From Flavobacterium petrolei (lineage in GTDB: Bacteria > Bacteroidota > Bacteroidia > Flavobacteriales > Flavobacteriaceae), in contig NZ_QNVY02000001.1 in NCBI RefSeq assembly GCF_003314435.2, forward strand, positions 62,001 to 126,000: DNA of 64,000 bases, read 5' to 3'. The notes under the pieces are model-generated. The model saw nothing but the letters and a program-made list of their open reading frames with translations. It did no database searches and was not told where the DNA came from. The translations under genes and the position numbers were made by a program. Below, in pieces: positions 17,299 to 26,334 of the stretch. Position 1 is the first letter of the stretch. Each line of letters begins with the position of its first letter.

Positions 17299-17754
17299 TT
17301 CTTCTGAGCTTAAACTTCCGAAATTAAATACTAGCTCCACAAAGATAAACTTCCTATTTGTGGTCAGGACAGGTTAATTCCAATACTGCCTCTTTGATAT
17401 AAATTTCAAAAATCAAAGTTTACTATCAAAAATCTGTAGCATAAAAACGGTAACACACAACGCTGCTATTTGGATTACTCTTTAACAAAAATTAACATAA
17501 AAGATATTCATAGTCTTTTTGGAGAAGAATTTTCAGAATCTAGAAGTCAAAACAACCAAAAAACACTAGACAAAGGCCTCAAAAAGCATGTGTTATTTAA
17601 AAAAATGCTATTTTAAACAAACACAAATAGCTAAACTATAATTAGTTAAATAAAAAATAAAATATTATTAATATTTAATCTAAATAAGTTTTGTCAAACC
17701 AAACTTGGGTTTTATATTTGCATCGTTATTTTTAATTATTCCAAATAAACACTC
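17299..17754. other. Spacer with receptor promoter and a possible gene remnant
   Basis: The 456 bases hold no full gene. A stretch at about 17452-17616 is open for some 50 codons on the plus strand without an ATG and ends in TAA, which may be a decayed gene end. The rest is AT-rich. The promoter of the next receptor occupies about 17671-17720. Confidence 0.5.
17671..17754 (+). promoter_or_regulatory. Promoter and candidate iron-regulator boxes
   Basis: TTG at 17691-17693, 19 bases, TATATTTG at 17713-17720. Upstream TTTAATCTAAATAAG and downstream AATTATTCCAAATAA boxes match those around the promoter of the receptor at 8208 in sequence and position. The two promoters look like copies or close co-evolved sites. 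Confidence 0.7.
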
Positions 17755-20007
17755 ATGAAATATATTTTCCTTCCCACATTAACACTTTTATTTAGTTTGA
17801 CTTGTTTAGCACAAGAATCAGTGAATACATCTGACGATAAAAATTTTGAAGATCCTTTCGAATCCATAACGGATACCATAAAAAACAAAAAAGGAGGAGT
17901 ACTTAAAGAAGTTGTTATCACAGCCAACAAAGAGAAAAAGGCAGTTTCAGCATTAAGATCAGGATTAAAACCAATGGACACTCCGCAAAGTGTTCAGGTT
18001 ATTGGAGCTGAAATAATCGAGCAACAACAAGCCATTCGCCTAAGTGAAGTTATCAAAAATGCCAATGGTATTTATGTAGGTTCCGCACGTGGTGGCGCTC
18101 AGGAATCATTTTTCTCAAGAGGATATGATATGTCAGCCAACAATATGTTTAAAAATGGTTTCCGTTATAATGCAGGTTCTATCCCGGAAGTTTCAGGTTT
18201 AGAAAAAGTGGAATTTCTTAAAGGTGGTTCTGCCTTATTGTATGGAAACGTTGCTCCGGGTGGAATTTTAAATTTGGTTACTAAAACCCCTTCTTTCAAG
18301 AGCGGTGGAGAAATTACAATGCAAGCAGGTAGTTATTCCTACTACAAACCATCGATTGATTTTTACGGCCCTTTGAATAAACATATCGCTTATCGATTTA
18401 ATGCTTCTTACGAAAACTCAGAAAGCTTTAGAGATGTTGTCAAAAATGAGCGTATTTATGTAAATCCTTCATTCCTTTTTAATGTAAGCGATAAAACTCA
18501 AATTACGGTACAAGGTGACTATTTAAGTGCCGATTGGACTCCTGATTTTGGAACAGGAATTCTTGGTAAAACTATTTTAGATTTGCCCCGCAACAGTTTT
18601 TACGGTGCGCTGTGGTCTACTGGAAATACAAAATCGGCAAGTGCTTCGGTATTATTAAACCATAGCTTTAATGAAAACTGGAAATTAAGTTTTAATACCT
18701 CGTTTCAAAACTACGATAGAAGCTCTAAATCAACGGCGCAATTATCAAATCTAGACACGTATGCCACTCCTGGTGACTGGAATAGAGGATTAGTTCAGAA
18801 TAAAAACTCAGAACAAATATTTGGTGACCAATTGAGTTTGCAAGGTACTTTTTCGACTGGAAGCATCAAACATCAAATTTTCACTGGAGTAGATTATGAA
18901 AATTCTTTGGCTACAGCCAACACCTACGCTTTTTACGATGCAAATGGCAAAGTAATCACTACTTACGATACTATAAATTTATTTACATACGACCCAAATG
19001 TTCCAACATTGGCAATACCAAACTCAAGAGCAACCCAAACGGTATATACGAGCACACAGCGATTCGGAATCTATGCGCAAGATTTGATATCGTTTACAGA
19101 AAAAATCAAACTTTTAGCAGGACTGCGTTGGTCTTGGCAAGAATCACAGGCGGATACGCATAATTTAACCAAAAATCCGATAACCATTGCCGAAGGCGCC
19201 AAACGTTTAGATAATGCTTTTTCACCAAAAATTGGATTAGTGTATCAACCTACAAAAGACATGTCTTTGTTCGCTAGTTACTCGAACTCGTTTACCCCAA
19301 ATACAGGAACAACGGTAGATTTAAAACCATTAGAGCCTTCAATCATAGACCAATACGAAGCTGGAATCAAAAAAGATTTTTGGAAAGGTGCCTTAAGTAC
19401 CAATGTAACTGTCTATCAAATTACGAATAGCAACTTAGTTCAAACGGCGATTTACAAAGCAGACGGTACCTTGAATATCAATCCGATAGATCCTAATTTA
19501 AGAGAATTAAGTGGTGAAACAAAAAGTAAAGGAATCGAAATAGATGTAACAGCAAGACCTATAGTTGGATTAGGAATGAATGCCGGCTACAGCTATAACG
19601 ACATGCGTTATGAGAAAACTTCAGGACTAAACGGTAGCCCGATAGCAGGAAATCGATTAGCTAGAACACCTGCAAATACAGCTAATTTGAGCTTTTTCTA
19701 TACTTTACAAACAGGGATTTTGAAAGGAATGTCTCTTGGAGCCATCGGAAACTATATTGGTAAACGTGTGGGAGGTTGGAATAATCAATATGATTCAACC
19801 CGACCAAATGGAATTTGGGACAGAGAAATTCCTTTAGAAGGATACACAACAATTGATGTTTCAGCAGGTTATGAATGGAAAAAATTCTCCATATTGTGTA
19901 AATTATCTAATGTAACAAATGAGTTGAATTACACGGTACATGAAAATTACAGTGTAAACCCAATCGCTCCACGTCAAGTATTGACAAGCTTGAAGTATAA
20001 ATTCTAA
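17755..20007 (+). CDS. TonB-dependent siderophore receptor
   Basis: The 750-residue outer-membrane receptor has a signal peptide (LTCLAQE, about residue 21). A short spacer with LKEVVITANKEKKAVSALRS precedes the plug at about 65-185. The plug includes LEKVEFLKGGSALLYG and GGILNLVTKTP, and the barrel ends in YKF. The plug sequence DTPQSVQVIGAEIIEQQ resembles ferrichrome/pyoverdine-type siderophore receptors. It shares its promoter architecture with the receptor at 8208 but is clearly a different protein. It closes the iron/flavin locus and is followed by two hairpins. The ligand is unknown. Confidence 0.92.
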   Translation: MKYIFLPTLTLLFSLTCLAQESVNTSDDKNFEDPFESITDTIKNKKGGVLKEVVITANKEKKAVSALRSGLKPMDTPQSVQVIGAEIIEQQQAIRLSEVIKNANGIYVGSARGGAQESFFSRGYDMSANNMFKNGFRYNAGSIPEVSGLEKVEFLKGGSALLYGNVAPGGILNLVTKTPSFKSGGEITMQAGSYSYYKPSIDFYGPLNKHIAYRFNASYENSESFRDVVKNERIYVNPSFLFNVSDKTQITVQGDYLSADWTPDFGTGILGKTILDLPRNSFYGALWSTGNTKSASASVLLNHSFNENWKLSFNTSFQNYDRSSKSTAQLSNLDTYATPGDWNRGLVQNKNSEQIFGDQLSLQGTFSTGSIKHQIFTGVDYENSLATANTYAFYDANGKVITTYDTINLFTYDPNVPTLAIPNSRATQTVYTSTQRFGIYAQDLISFTEKIKLLAGLRWSWQESQADTHNLTKNPITIAEGAKRLDNAFSPKIGLVYQPTKDMSLFASYSNSFTPNTGTTVDLKPLEPSIIDQYEAGIKKDFWKGALSTNVTVYQITNSNLVQTAIYKADGTLNINPIDPNLRELSGETKSKGIEIDVTARPIVGLGMNAGYSYNDMRYEKTSGLNGSPIAGNRLARTPANTANLSFFYTLQTGILKGMSLGAIGNYIGKRVGGWNNQYDSTRPNGIWDREIPLEGYTTIDVSAGYEWKKFSILCKLSNVTNELNYTVHENYSVNPIAPRQVLTSLKYKF

Positions 20008-20031
20008 AACCTTGCAAAGGTTGTATTTTAT

Positions 20032-20088
20032 CCAAAGTTTTTCTGCTTCTTTACTTTTTTTGAAAAGCAGAAAAACTTTGGATTTTTT
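20032..20088 (+). terminator. Long terminator hairpin after the receptor
   Basis: CCAAAGTTTTTCTGCTT (20032-20048) pairs with 20065-20081 over 17 bp and is followed by ATTTTTT. It ends the receptor transcript. Confidence 0.8.
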
Positions 20089-20094
20089 AATTAA

Positions 20095-20130
20095 AAAATC
20101 CCATATCCTTTTTACAGGAAATGGGATTTT
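20095..20130. terminator. Bidirectional terminator between receptor and valS
   Basis: AAAATCCCATATCCT pairs with AGGA-ATGGGATTTT with one bulge. A and T runs on its flanks let it work for the minus-strand valS, whose stop lies 23 bases away. Confidence 0.75.
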
Positions 20131-20152
20131 ATATTTTAAAAGAATTTAACGG

Positions 20153-22786
20153 CTATTTCAAACCCGCCAGACTATGTTCAATCGTTTCAATTTTTGCCAA
20201 AGCATCCGCTTCTTTTTGTCTTTCGTTTGCCAGAACTTTCTCTGGCGCACCAGCCACAAATTTCTCATTTGCCAGTTTGTTTTGAACTGATTTCAAGAAA
20301 CCTTGTGTGTAAACCAACTCAGTAGTCAATTTTGCAATCTCAGCTTCTACGTCAATACTTCCGGTGATTGGAATGAAATATTCGTTCGATTTCACACGGA
20401 AAGACAATGCTCCGTCTACTTTGTCCGAAACATATTCCAATGAAGTGATGTTCCCTAATTTAGTCACAACCGAATCAAAATAAGTCGATGCTTTATCATT
20501 GTTTACCACTTTCAATTCTATGGTATCTTTGAATGGAATATTTTTGTCTTTACGAATCGTTCTAATTCCAGAGATCACTTCAATTGTATTGTCAAAATCA
20601 GCAATCAAAGCTGCGTTAAACGGTTTCATTTCCGGCCAAGTCGAAACGATTAACGCTTCTTCTGTAGTTCTTTCGGCAAGAATTTGCCAAATTTCCTCTG
20701 TCAAAAATGGCATAAACGGATGCAACAATTTCATATTATTTTCCAGCATTTCTATGGCTTTCTCCAAAGTTACACTGTCAATTGGCTGTTGGTATGCCGG
20801 CTTTATCATTTCAAGGAACCAAGAACAGAAATCGTCCCAAACCAATTTGTAAATTGCCATCAACGCATCGGAAATTCTGTATTTCTCGAAATTGTCTTCA
20901 ATTTCCAAAAGTGTTTGTTGCAATTTAGCTTCGTACCATTCAATCGCTACTTTTGAAGATTCTGGTTGCGGAATAGCATCCGAAACTTCCCAACCTTTGA
21001 TTAGTTTAAAGGCATTCCAAATTTTATTCGTAAACGCTTTTCCTTGGTTACACAATTCTTCATCAAACATAATGTCGTTTCCCGCAGAAGCACTTAAAAG
21101 CAATCCCACACGAACTCCATCGGCACCAAATTTTTCAATTAAATCTAAAGGATCAGGTGAATTTCCTAATGATTTAGACATTTTACGACGTTGTTTGTCA
21201 CGAACCAATCCAGTCAAATACACATTTGTAAATGGTTTTTTACCAGTGTATTCATATCCTGCAATAATCATTCTCGCCACCCAGAAAAATAAAATATCTG
21301 GACCGGTTACTAAATCATTTGTTGGATAATAGTATTTAAAATCTTCGCTTTCGGGATCCATTATTCCACCAAAAACAGACATTGGCCACAGCCAAGAAGA
21401 GAACCAAGTATCAAGCGCATCAACATCTTGCTTTAAATCTTTTGTTTCAAGTTTAAGGTTTAAAGTTTTCTCTCTCGCTAACGTTAAAGCGTCTTCAATG
21501 TTTTCAGCGACCACGAAATCTTCTTTTCCATCGCCATAAAAATATGCAGGAATTTGCTGTCCCCACCACAATTGACGCGAAATATTCCAATCGCGGATAT
21601 TATTTAACCAATGTGCGTACGTATTATTAAAACGTGCAGGATGCAATTTGATTTCACCATCTTCCAATACAGATTTGATTGCCGGTTTTACCAAATCTTC
21701 CATTTTTAAGAACCACTGATCAGATAAACGAGGCTCGATTACCGCTTTGGTTCTTTCGGAAGTTCCTACTTTATTTAAGTGTGTTTCTGTTTTTGCTAAA
21801 GCGCCAATAGTTTCTAATTCTTTGGCGACAGCCTCACGAACTACGAAACGATCTTGTCCTTGATAGTGTAATCCAAAACTATTCAAGGTAGCATCTTCGT
21901 TGAAAATATCAATAATTTCCAGATTATGCTTCTCTCCTAGCGCTTTGTCATTCATATCGTGAGCAGGCGTCACTTTCAAACAACCAGTTCCAAATTCGAT
22001 ATCAACATATTCATCCTCGATAATTGGAATTACTCTTCCACAAATAGGCACAATCGCTTTTTTGCCTTTTAAATGAGCAAAACGTTCGTCATTTGGATTA
22101 ATACAAATTGCGGTATCTCCAAAAATAGTTTCCGGACGAGTAGTAGCAATCGTCAGGAAGTCTTCACTTCCTTCGATTGTATATTTTAAGAAATATAATT
22201 TTCCTTGTTGTTCTTCATAAATTACTTCTTCGTCAGAAAGAGTCGTTTTTGCTTCCGGATCCCAGTTTACCATTCGGTATCCGCGATAAATCAATCCTTT
22301 GTTGTATAAATCTACAAAAGAACGAATTACTGATGCTGACATATCAGGATCCATCGTAAACTTAGTTCGCTCCCAGTCACAGGAAGCTCCCAATTTTTTT
22401 AATTGGTCTAAAATTACACCACCGTATTTATCTGTCCATTCCCAGGCATGCGCCAAAAATTCTTCGCGAGTCAAATCATTTTTATTGATTCCTTCAGCTT
22501 TTAATTTGGCTACAACCTTAGCTTCTGTTGCAATTGAGGCGTGATCCGTTCCTGGAACCCAGCATGCATTGAATCCCTTAAGACGCGCTCTTCTAATCAA
22601 TACATCTTGAATCGTATTGTTCAGCATGTGTCCCATGTGTAAAACTCCAGTCACATTAGGTGGTGGAATTACTATGGTATATGGTGTTCTGTGATCTGGT
22701 TCTGAGTGAAAATAATTATTTTTCATCCAGTAGTCATACCACTTATTCTCAATAGTTTTAGCGTCAAATTGTGCAGGAATTGTCAT
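20153..22786 (-). CDS. valS: Valyl-tRNA synthetase
   Basis: The start is set at ATG 22786 (MTIPAQFDAK), giving 877 residues. An ATG 15 bases upstream is also open. The class I synthetase charges tRNA-Val in the cytoplasm. Motifs in order: the HIGH box in PPNVTGVLHMGHML (about 42-55), the editing domain in between (TTRPETIFGDTAI), KMSKSLGN (about 537) and a C-terminal coiled coil (EAEIAKLTTELVYTQGFL) typical of ValRS. It is transcribed alone and followed by a terminator. Confidence 0.97.
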   Translation of the reverse strand: MTIPAQFDAKTIENKWYDYWMKNNYFHSEPDHRTPYTIVIPPPNVTGVLHMGHMLNNTIQDVLIRRARLKGFNACWVPGTDHASIATEAKVVAKLKAEGINKNDLTREEFLAHAWEWTDKYGGVILDQLKKLGASCDWERTKFTMDPDMSASVIRSFVDLYNKGLIYRGYRMVNWDPEAKTTLSDEEVIYEEQQGKLYFLKYTIEGSEDFLTIATTRPETIFGDTAICINPNDERFAHLKGKKAIVPICGRVIPIIEDEYVDIEFGTGCLKVTPAHDMNDKALGEKHNLEIIDIFNEDATLNSFGLHYQGQDRFVVREAVAKELETIGALAKTETHLNKVGTSERTKAVIEPRLSDQWFLKMEDLVKPAIKSVLEDGEIKLHPARFNNTYAHWLNNIRDWNISRQLWWGQQIPAYFYGDGKEDFVVAENIEDALTLAREKTLNLKLETKDLKQDVDALDTWFSSWLWPMSVFGGIMDPESEDFKYYYPTNDLVTGPDILFFWVARMIIAGYEYTGKKPFTNVYLTGLVRDKQRRKMSKSLGNSPDPLDLIEKFGADGVRVGLLLSASAGNDIMFDEELCNQGKAFTNKIWNAFKLIKGWEVSDAIPQPESSKVAIEWYEAKLQQTLLEIEDNFEKYRISDALMAIYKLVWDDFCSWFLEMIKPAYQQPIDSVTLEKAIEMLENNMKLLHPFMPFLTEEIWQILAERTTEEALIVSTWPEMKPFNAALIADFDNTIEVISGIRTIRKDKNIPFKDTIELKVVNNDKASTYFDSVVTKLGNITSLEYVSDKVDGALSFRVKSNEYFIPITGSIDVEAEIAKLTTELVYTQGFLKSVQNKLANEKFVAGAPEKVLANERQKEADALAKIETIEHSLAGLK

Positions 22787-22947
22787 TTTATTGTGGATCA
22801 TTTAATCGTTAAGTTCACTTATTTGTCGGTTCCGTTTATTAGTTAACCAAATCAACAAATAACCTTTTAGACTTTGGTCTGATATTTGTAATTCTATTCT
22901 GGAACAAAAGTAAATAAATATGTAGACTATAAAAAGGGAAATAAAAA

Positions 22948-22978
22948 TTTGTCCGTTAATTAAAACAAAGTACATTTA
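22948..22978 (+). promoter_or_regulatory. Promoter of the DUF1573 gene
   Basis: TTTG at 22948-22951, 19 bases, TACATTTA at 22971-22978. Spacing matches the three iron-locus promoters, but the TCTAAATAA boxes are absent. Confidence 0.65.
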
Positions 22979-23003
22979 CTTTACTGAATTTAAAAATTTC
23001 AAA

Positions 23004-23390
23004 ATGAAAAAAACAATAGCTTTATTCGCATTCGCTCTCATCAGCAGTATCAGTTTTGCCCAAAATGGTCCTAAAATCGAGTTTGCCGCCCAAGACAACA
23101 CGATTGATTACGGAAAGGTTACCAAGAATGAAAATGGATCTCGTGATTTTATCTTTACAAATACTGGAAACGCGCCATTAATTATTACGAATGTACTGTC
23201 TACTTGCGGATGTACGGTTCCTACAAAACCAGACGAACCAATCATGCCTGGAAAAAAAGGAAAAATAACCGTAAAATACAATATGGCTCCAGGTCCAATC
23301 AGAAAAACAATAACTGTTGAATCGAATGCCGTTAATTATGAAGCGGGAAGAGTCGCTATAAAAATAAAAGGAGAAGTAATTTCGAATTAA
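23004..23390 (+). CDS. DUF1573 secreted protein
   Basis: The 128-residue protein has a signal peptide (ISSISFAQ, about residue 20) and a single DUF1573 domain. Visible marks are 'IDYGKV', 'FIFTNTGNAPLIITNV', the two-Cys motif STCGCT and 'GKKGKITVKYN'. The fold is Ig-like (ASH-type), and the protein is periplasmic or surface-located. These proteins are abundant in Bacteroidota and have no agreed function. It sits alone, between its own promoter and a strong terminator. Confidence 0.9.
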   Translation: MKKTIALFAFALISSISFAQNGPKIEFAAQDNTIDYGKVTKNENGSRDFIFTNTGNAPLIITNVLSTCGCTVPTKPDEPIMPGKKGKITVKYNMAPGPIRKTITVESNAVNYEAGRVAIKIKGEVISN

Positions 23391-23411
23391 TTTCTTAATC
23401 AATAATAAATT

Positions 23412-23447
23412 AAAAACGCTTTTGGAAAATTATCCAAAAGCGTTTTT
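23412..23447. terminator. Bidirectional terminator
   Basis: AAAACGCTTTTGGA pairs with TCCAAAAGCGTTTT around AAATTA, with A and T runs outside. It serves the convergent DUF1573 gene and the protease gene at 23451. Confidence 0.85.
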
Positions 23448-23450
23448 TGA

Positions 23451-24776
23451 TTATAAAACATCAAACAATTGAAAGCTGAATTTTAAAATTTCACTATCAC
23501 GCTCCACTTCCAAAGTAATCCATTGCTCCTGCTCTGATTTAAAAAGAGTATTGATCTCTTGCAAAGAATATTTGTATGCAGGACTCCTATTTATCAATAT
23601 TAGCACATCTCCTTTCTGTAATCCTGCTATTTCTGCCGGTGAATTTTTCCGAACATTGGCTATTTCATATATTGGTTTTAATACGAATTTATATTTAAAA
23701 TCTTTTTTCTTATTATCATTGGAATCAAATACGTTTGTGGCTAATGGGACCGTTTCAAGACGTACTGTTTCTTGAATCCATTGCAATCCTTTATGTTGTA
23801 TTTCAACCCCGCTTTTATTATACCCAAAAGCAGAATTGTATTCACTATTTTTTTTAAAATACATTTTTTGTTTTTGGTAATCAAAGACAATATCAAATCT
23901 TCTCAGAATTTCACCTCCAACTGACCCCATTCTATCTGCAACCATGTTTACATTTTTAATGGAACTCGAATCTGGAAAGGCTACTATAGGATTATTAAAT
24001 TCAAATTCTGAAATGATAAATTTTTGAATCCTAGCCCTCTTACCTTCTATATCACCACTAAAACCTCGGCCTAAAAAATCATTAAAACTTTTTGATGGAA
24101 CATTAATTACCTCTGAACGATTTTGAAAAAGCCATATCGCATCACTATTTCCTATATCAATCAGCAACTTTACAGGAATTTCACGGCCTTCCATAACTAC
24201 TTTACTTTTCAAATAGGGCTTGGATTTTTCTATAGTGATTGGGATAGAAATATATTTTTTTTCAGTTTTTTTCCTGTTCGTTTCATTGTCTTTGTAAACA
24301 ATTATTCTTTTTTTCTTATAATTAATTTCAACCAAATTATTTCTGAAAAACTGGTGACCAATAATACCGTTTACGGGAATACCAATATGAGATGATAAAT
24401 TAAAATCCGGATCTAATACAATATAAAACATATGATTTTTATATTTCATGCTACCAAACTCCAATACATTATTAGTTGATTTTAATCCTTCAACTGCCGC
24501 TTGACTTCCTAAGCCTTTTAGAAGTATCCTTTCAGTATTGAAATATCGGACTTCTTTTTTATCCTCTAAACTGAACAATATGGTTTCAGCAACACCGGTA
24601 TCCAGTAAAAAATTCAGTTCTATCCCATTCACTTTCATAGGTACAAAAACTAAATTATTGATTAATTTAAAAGGGACGCTTATCTTATTGTCATCTTTTT
24701 CAAACTGAAATCCTTGTTGAGAAAATACAGAATAACTAAAAGAGCACGTAAGAATTAAAAAGAGCAGTTTATTCAT
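23451..24776 (-). CDS. Retropepsin-like aspartyl protease with PDZ domain
   Basis: The start at ATG 24776 gives a signal peptide (MNKLLFLILTCSFSYSVFSQ) and 441 residues. Two aspartyl-protease-like halves are visible. The first has FLLDTGVAETILFS with the usual D-T-G. The second has LLIDIGNSDAIWLF, where the triad is D-I-G. A PDZ domain occupies about 345-430 (NSPAEIAGLQKGDVLILINR). The protein is probably periplasmic and may cleave or only bind peptides. Bacteroidota carry many such uncharacterised PDZ-peptidases. The gene stands alone between a terminator and the aminotransferase promoter region. Confidence 0.85.
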   Translation of the reverse strand: MNKLLFLILTCSFSYSVFSQQGFQFEKDDNKISVPFKLINNLVFVPMKVNGIELNFLLDTGVAETILFSLEDKKEVRYFNTERILLKGLGSQAAVEGLKSTNNVLEFGSMKYKNHMFYIVLDPDFNLSSHIGIPVNGIIGHQFFRNNLVEINYKKKRIIVYKDNETNRKKTEKKYISIPITIEKSKPYLKSKVVMEGREIPVKLLIDIGNSDAIWLFQNRSEVINVPSKSFNDFLGRGFSGDIEGKRARIQKFIISEFEFNNPIVAFPDSSSIKNVNMVADRMGSVGGEILRRFDIVFDYQKQKMYFKKNSEYNSAFGYNKSGVEIQHKGLQWIQETVRLETVPLATNVFDSNDNKKKDFKYKFVLKPIYEIANVRKNSPAEIAGLQKGDVLILINRSPAYKYSLQEINTLFKSEQEQWITLEVERDSEILKFSFQLFDVL

Positions 24777-24903
24777 TGTTTTTCTTTTCATAAAAATACT
24801 AAATAAATCATATCAAAAATGCAGATTTAACAATATATACTCCTTTTGATTAGAATAAATTCGGAAAAAAAATTGCAAATTTGCAATTCAATAATTTAAG
24901 ACT

Positions 24904-26109
24904 ATGCCAACAATATCAAACAAAGGCAGACAAATGCCAGAATCACCAATTCGAAAATTGGTTCCCTACTCAGAAATTGCTAAGAAAAAAGGAAATAAAG
25001 TATACCATTTAAACATTGGGCAACCGGATATAAAAACTCCCGAAGTTGCGATGACTGCCGTTAAAAATATTGATTTAACTATATTAGAATACAGTCATTC
25101 TGCCGGAAATGAAAGTTACAGAAAAAAATTATCGGCTTATTATATCAATCAACACATTTCAGTAAATATAGAGGATATTATCATTACCACCGGCGGATCA
25201 GAAGCACTTATGTTTGCCATGGGAAGCACGATGGACCAGGGTGATGAAATTATTATTCCGGAACCTTTTTATGCAAATTACAATGGATTTTCAACGGCTT
25301 CAGGTGTTACCGTAGTTCCTGTAATTTCAACAATTGAAACTGGTTTTGCTCTTCCTGCAGTAGAAGATTTTGAAAAACTGATTACTCCAAAAACAAAAGC
25401 AATACTGATTTGTAATCCCGGAAATCCAACTGGATATTTATATTCAAAAGAAGAAATTATGAAACTGGCTGCGTTAGTCAAAAAACATGATTTGTTTTTA
25501 ATCTCTGATGAAGTATACCGCGAATTCACTTATGATGGAGATGTACATTACTCTGTGATGAATGTTCCCGGACTTGAAGAACACGCTATCATGATTGATT
25601 CTGTTTCAAAAAGATACAGCATGTGTGGTGCCAGAATAGGATGTATAGTTTCTAAAAATAAGGAAGTGATGGCTACTGCGATGAAATTTGCGCAAGCAAG
25701 ATTAAGCCCGCCAACCATTGAACAAATAGCAAGCGAGGCCGCTCTGGACACTCCACAAAGTTATTTTGACGAAGTAATTTCAGAATACAGAGAACGTAGA
25801 GACACTTTAATTGAAGAGTTAAATAAAATAGATGGCGTTATTGTTAGCAAACCAAAAGGTGCTTTTTATTGTATTGCACAACTGCCGGTGGACAACGCTG
25901 ATGCGTTTGCACAATGGCTTTTAGAGAGCTATGACTTAGATGGCGAAACAGTAATGGTAGCACCCGCAGCAGGATTTTACTCTACTCCAGGAATGGGATT
26001 AAATCAAGTTCGAATCGCTTATGTTTTGAAGAAAGCCGACTTAATAAGTGCCGTGAGAATCCTAAAAGCAGCGATTCCGGTTTATAACGCATCACTTACA
26101 AAAGTATAA
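24904..26109 (+). CDS. PLP-dependent aminotransferase, class I (aspartate-type)
   Basis: The 401-residue fold-type I aminotransferase is close to aspartate/aromatic transaminases. Motifs: 'YHLNIGQPD' (about 34-42), 'ITTGGSEAL', ICNPGNPTGY (about 169-178), 'LISDEVYREF', and SVSKRYSMCGARIG with the PLP lysine K236 and phosphate-binding R244. A late Arg in 'NQVRIAYV' should bind the substrate carboxylate. The substrate pair is not certain, with aspartate/2-oxoglutarate most likely. It is followed by a terminator. Confidence 0.9.
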   Translation: MPTISNKGRQMPESPIRKLVPYSEIAKKKGNKVYHLNIGQPDIKTPEVAMTAVKNIDLTILEYSHSAGNESYRKKLSAYYINQHISVNIEDIIITTGGSEALMFAMGSTMDQGDEIIIPEPFYANYNGFSTASGVTVVPVISTIETGFALPAVEDFEKLITPKTKAILICNPGNPTGYLYSKEEIMKLAALVKKHDLFLISDEVYREFTYDGDVHYSVMNVPGLEEHAIMIDSVSKRYSMCGARIGCIVSKNKEVMATAMKFAQARLSPPTIEQIASEAALDTPQSYFDEVISEYRERRDTLIEELNKIDGVIVSKPKGAFYCIAQLPVDNADAFAQWLLESYDLDGETVMVAPAAGFYSTPGMGLNQVRIAYVLKKADLISAVRILKAAIPVYNASLTKV

Positions 26110-26160
26110 TTAAACAAGAAATTTTAGATTTACCACTCCAGTAAATTGTTTTCTACATAT

Positions 26161-26198
26161 AAAGGCAATAGCGAACTCGTTATTGCCTTTCTTTTTAC
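26161..26198 (+). terminator. Rho-independent terminator
   Basis: AAAGGCAATA pairs with TATTGCCTTT around a ten-base loop and is followed by CTTTTT. It ends the aminotransferase transcript. Confidence 0.75.
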
Positions 26199-26334
26199 TT
26201 CCAAAAAAAGAAATGATAAAGCCTTATAGAACCGATAAAGTAGTCTTAAATAGTGAGACCGATAGAAATTCTTAAATTTTTATTATTTATCTTTACCGCT
26301 TAAATATTTATACCAACAATAATAGTTGCTTTTA

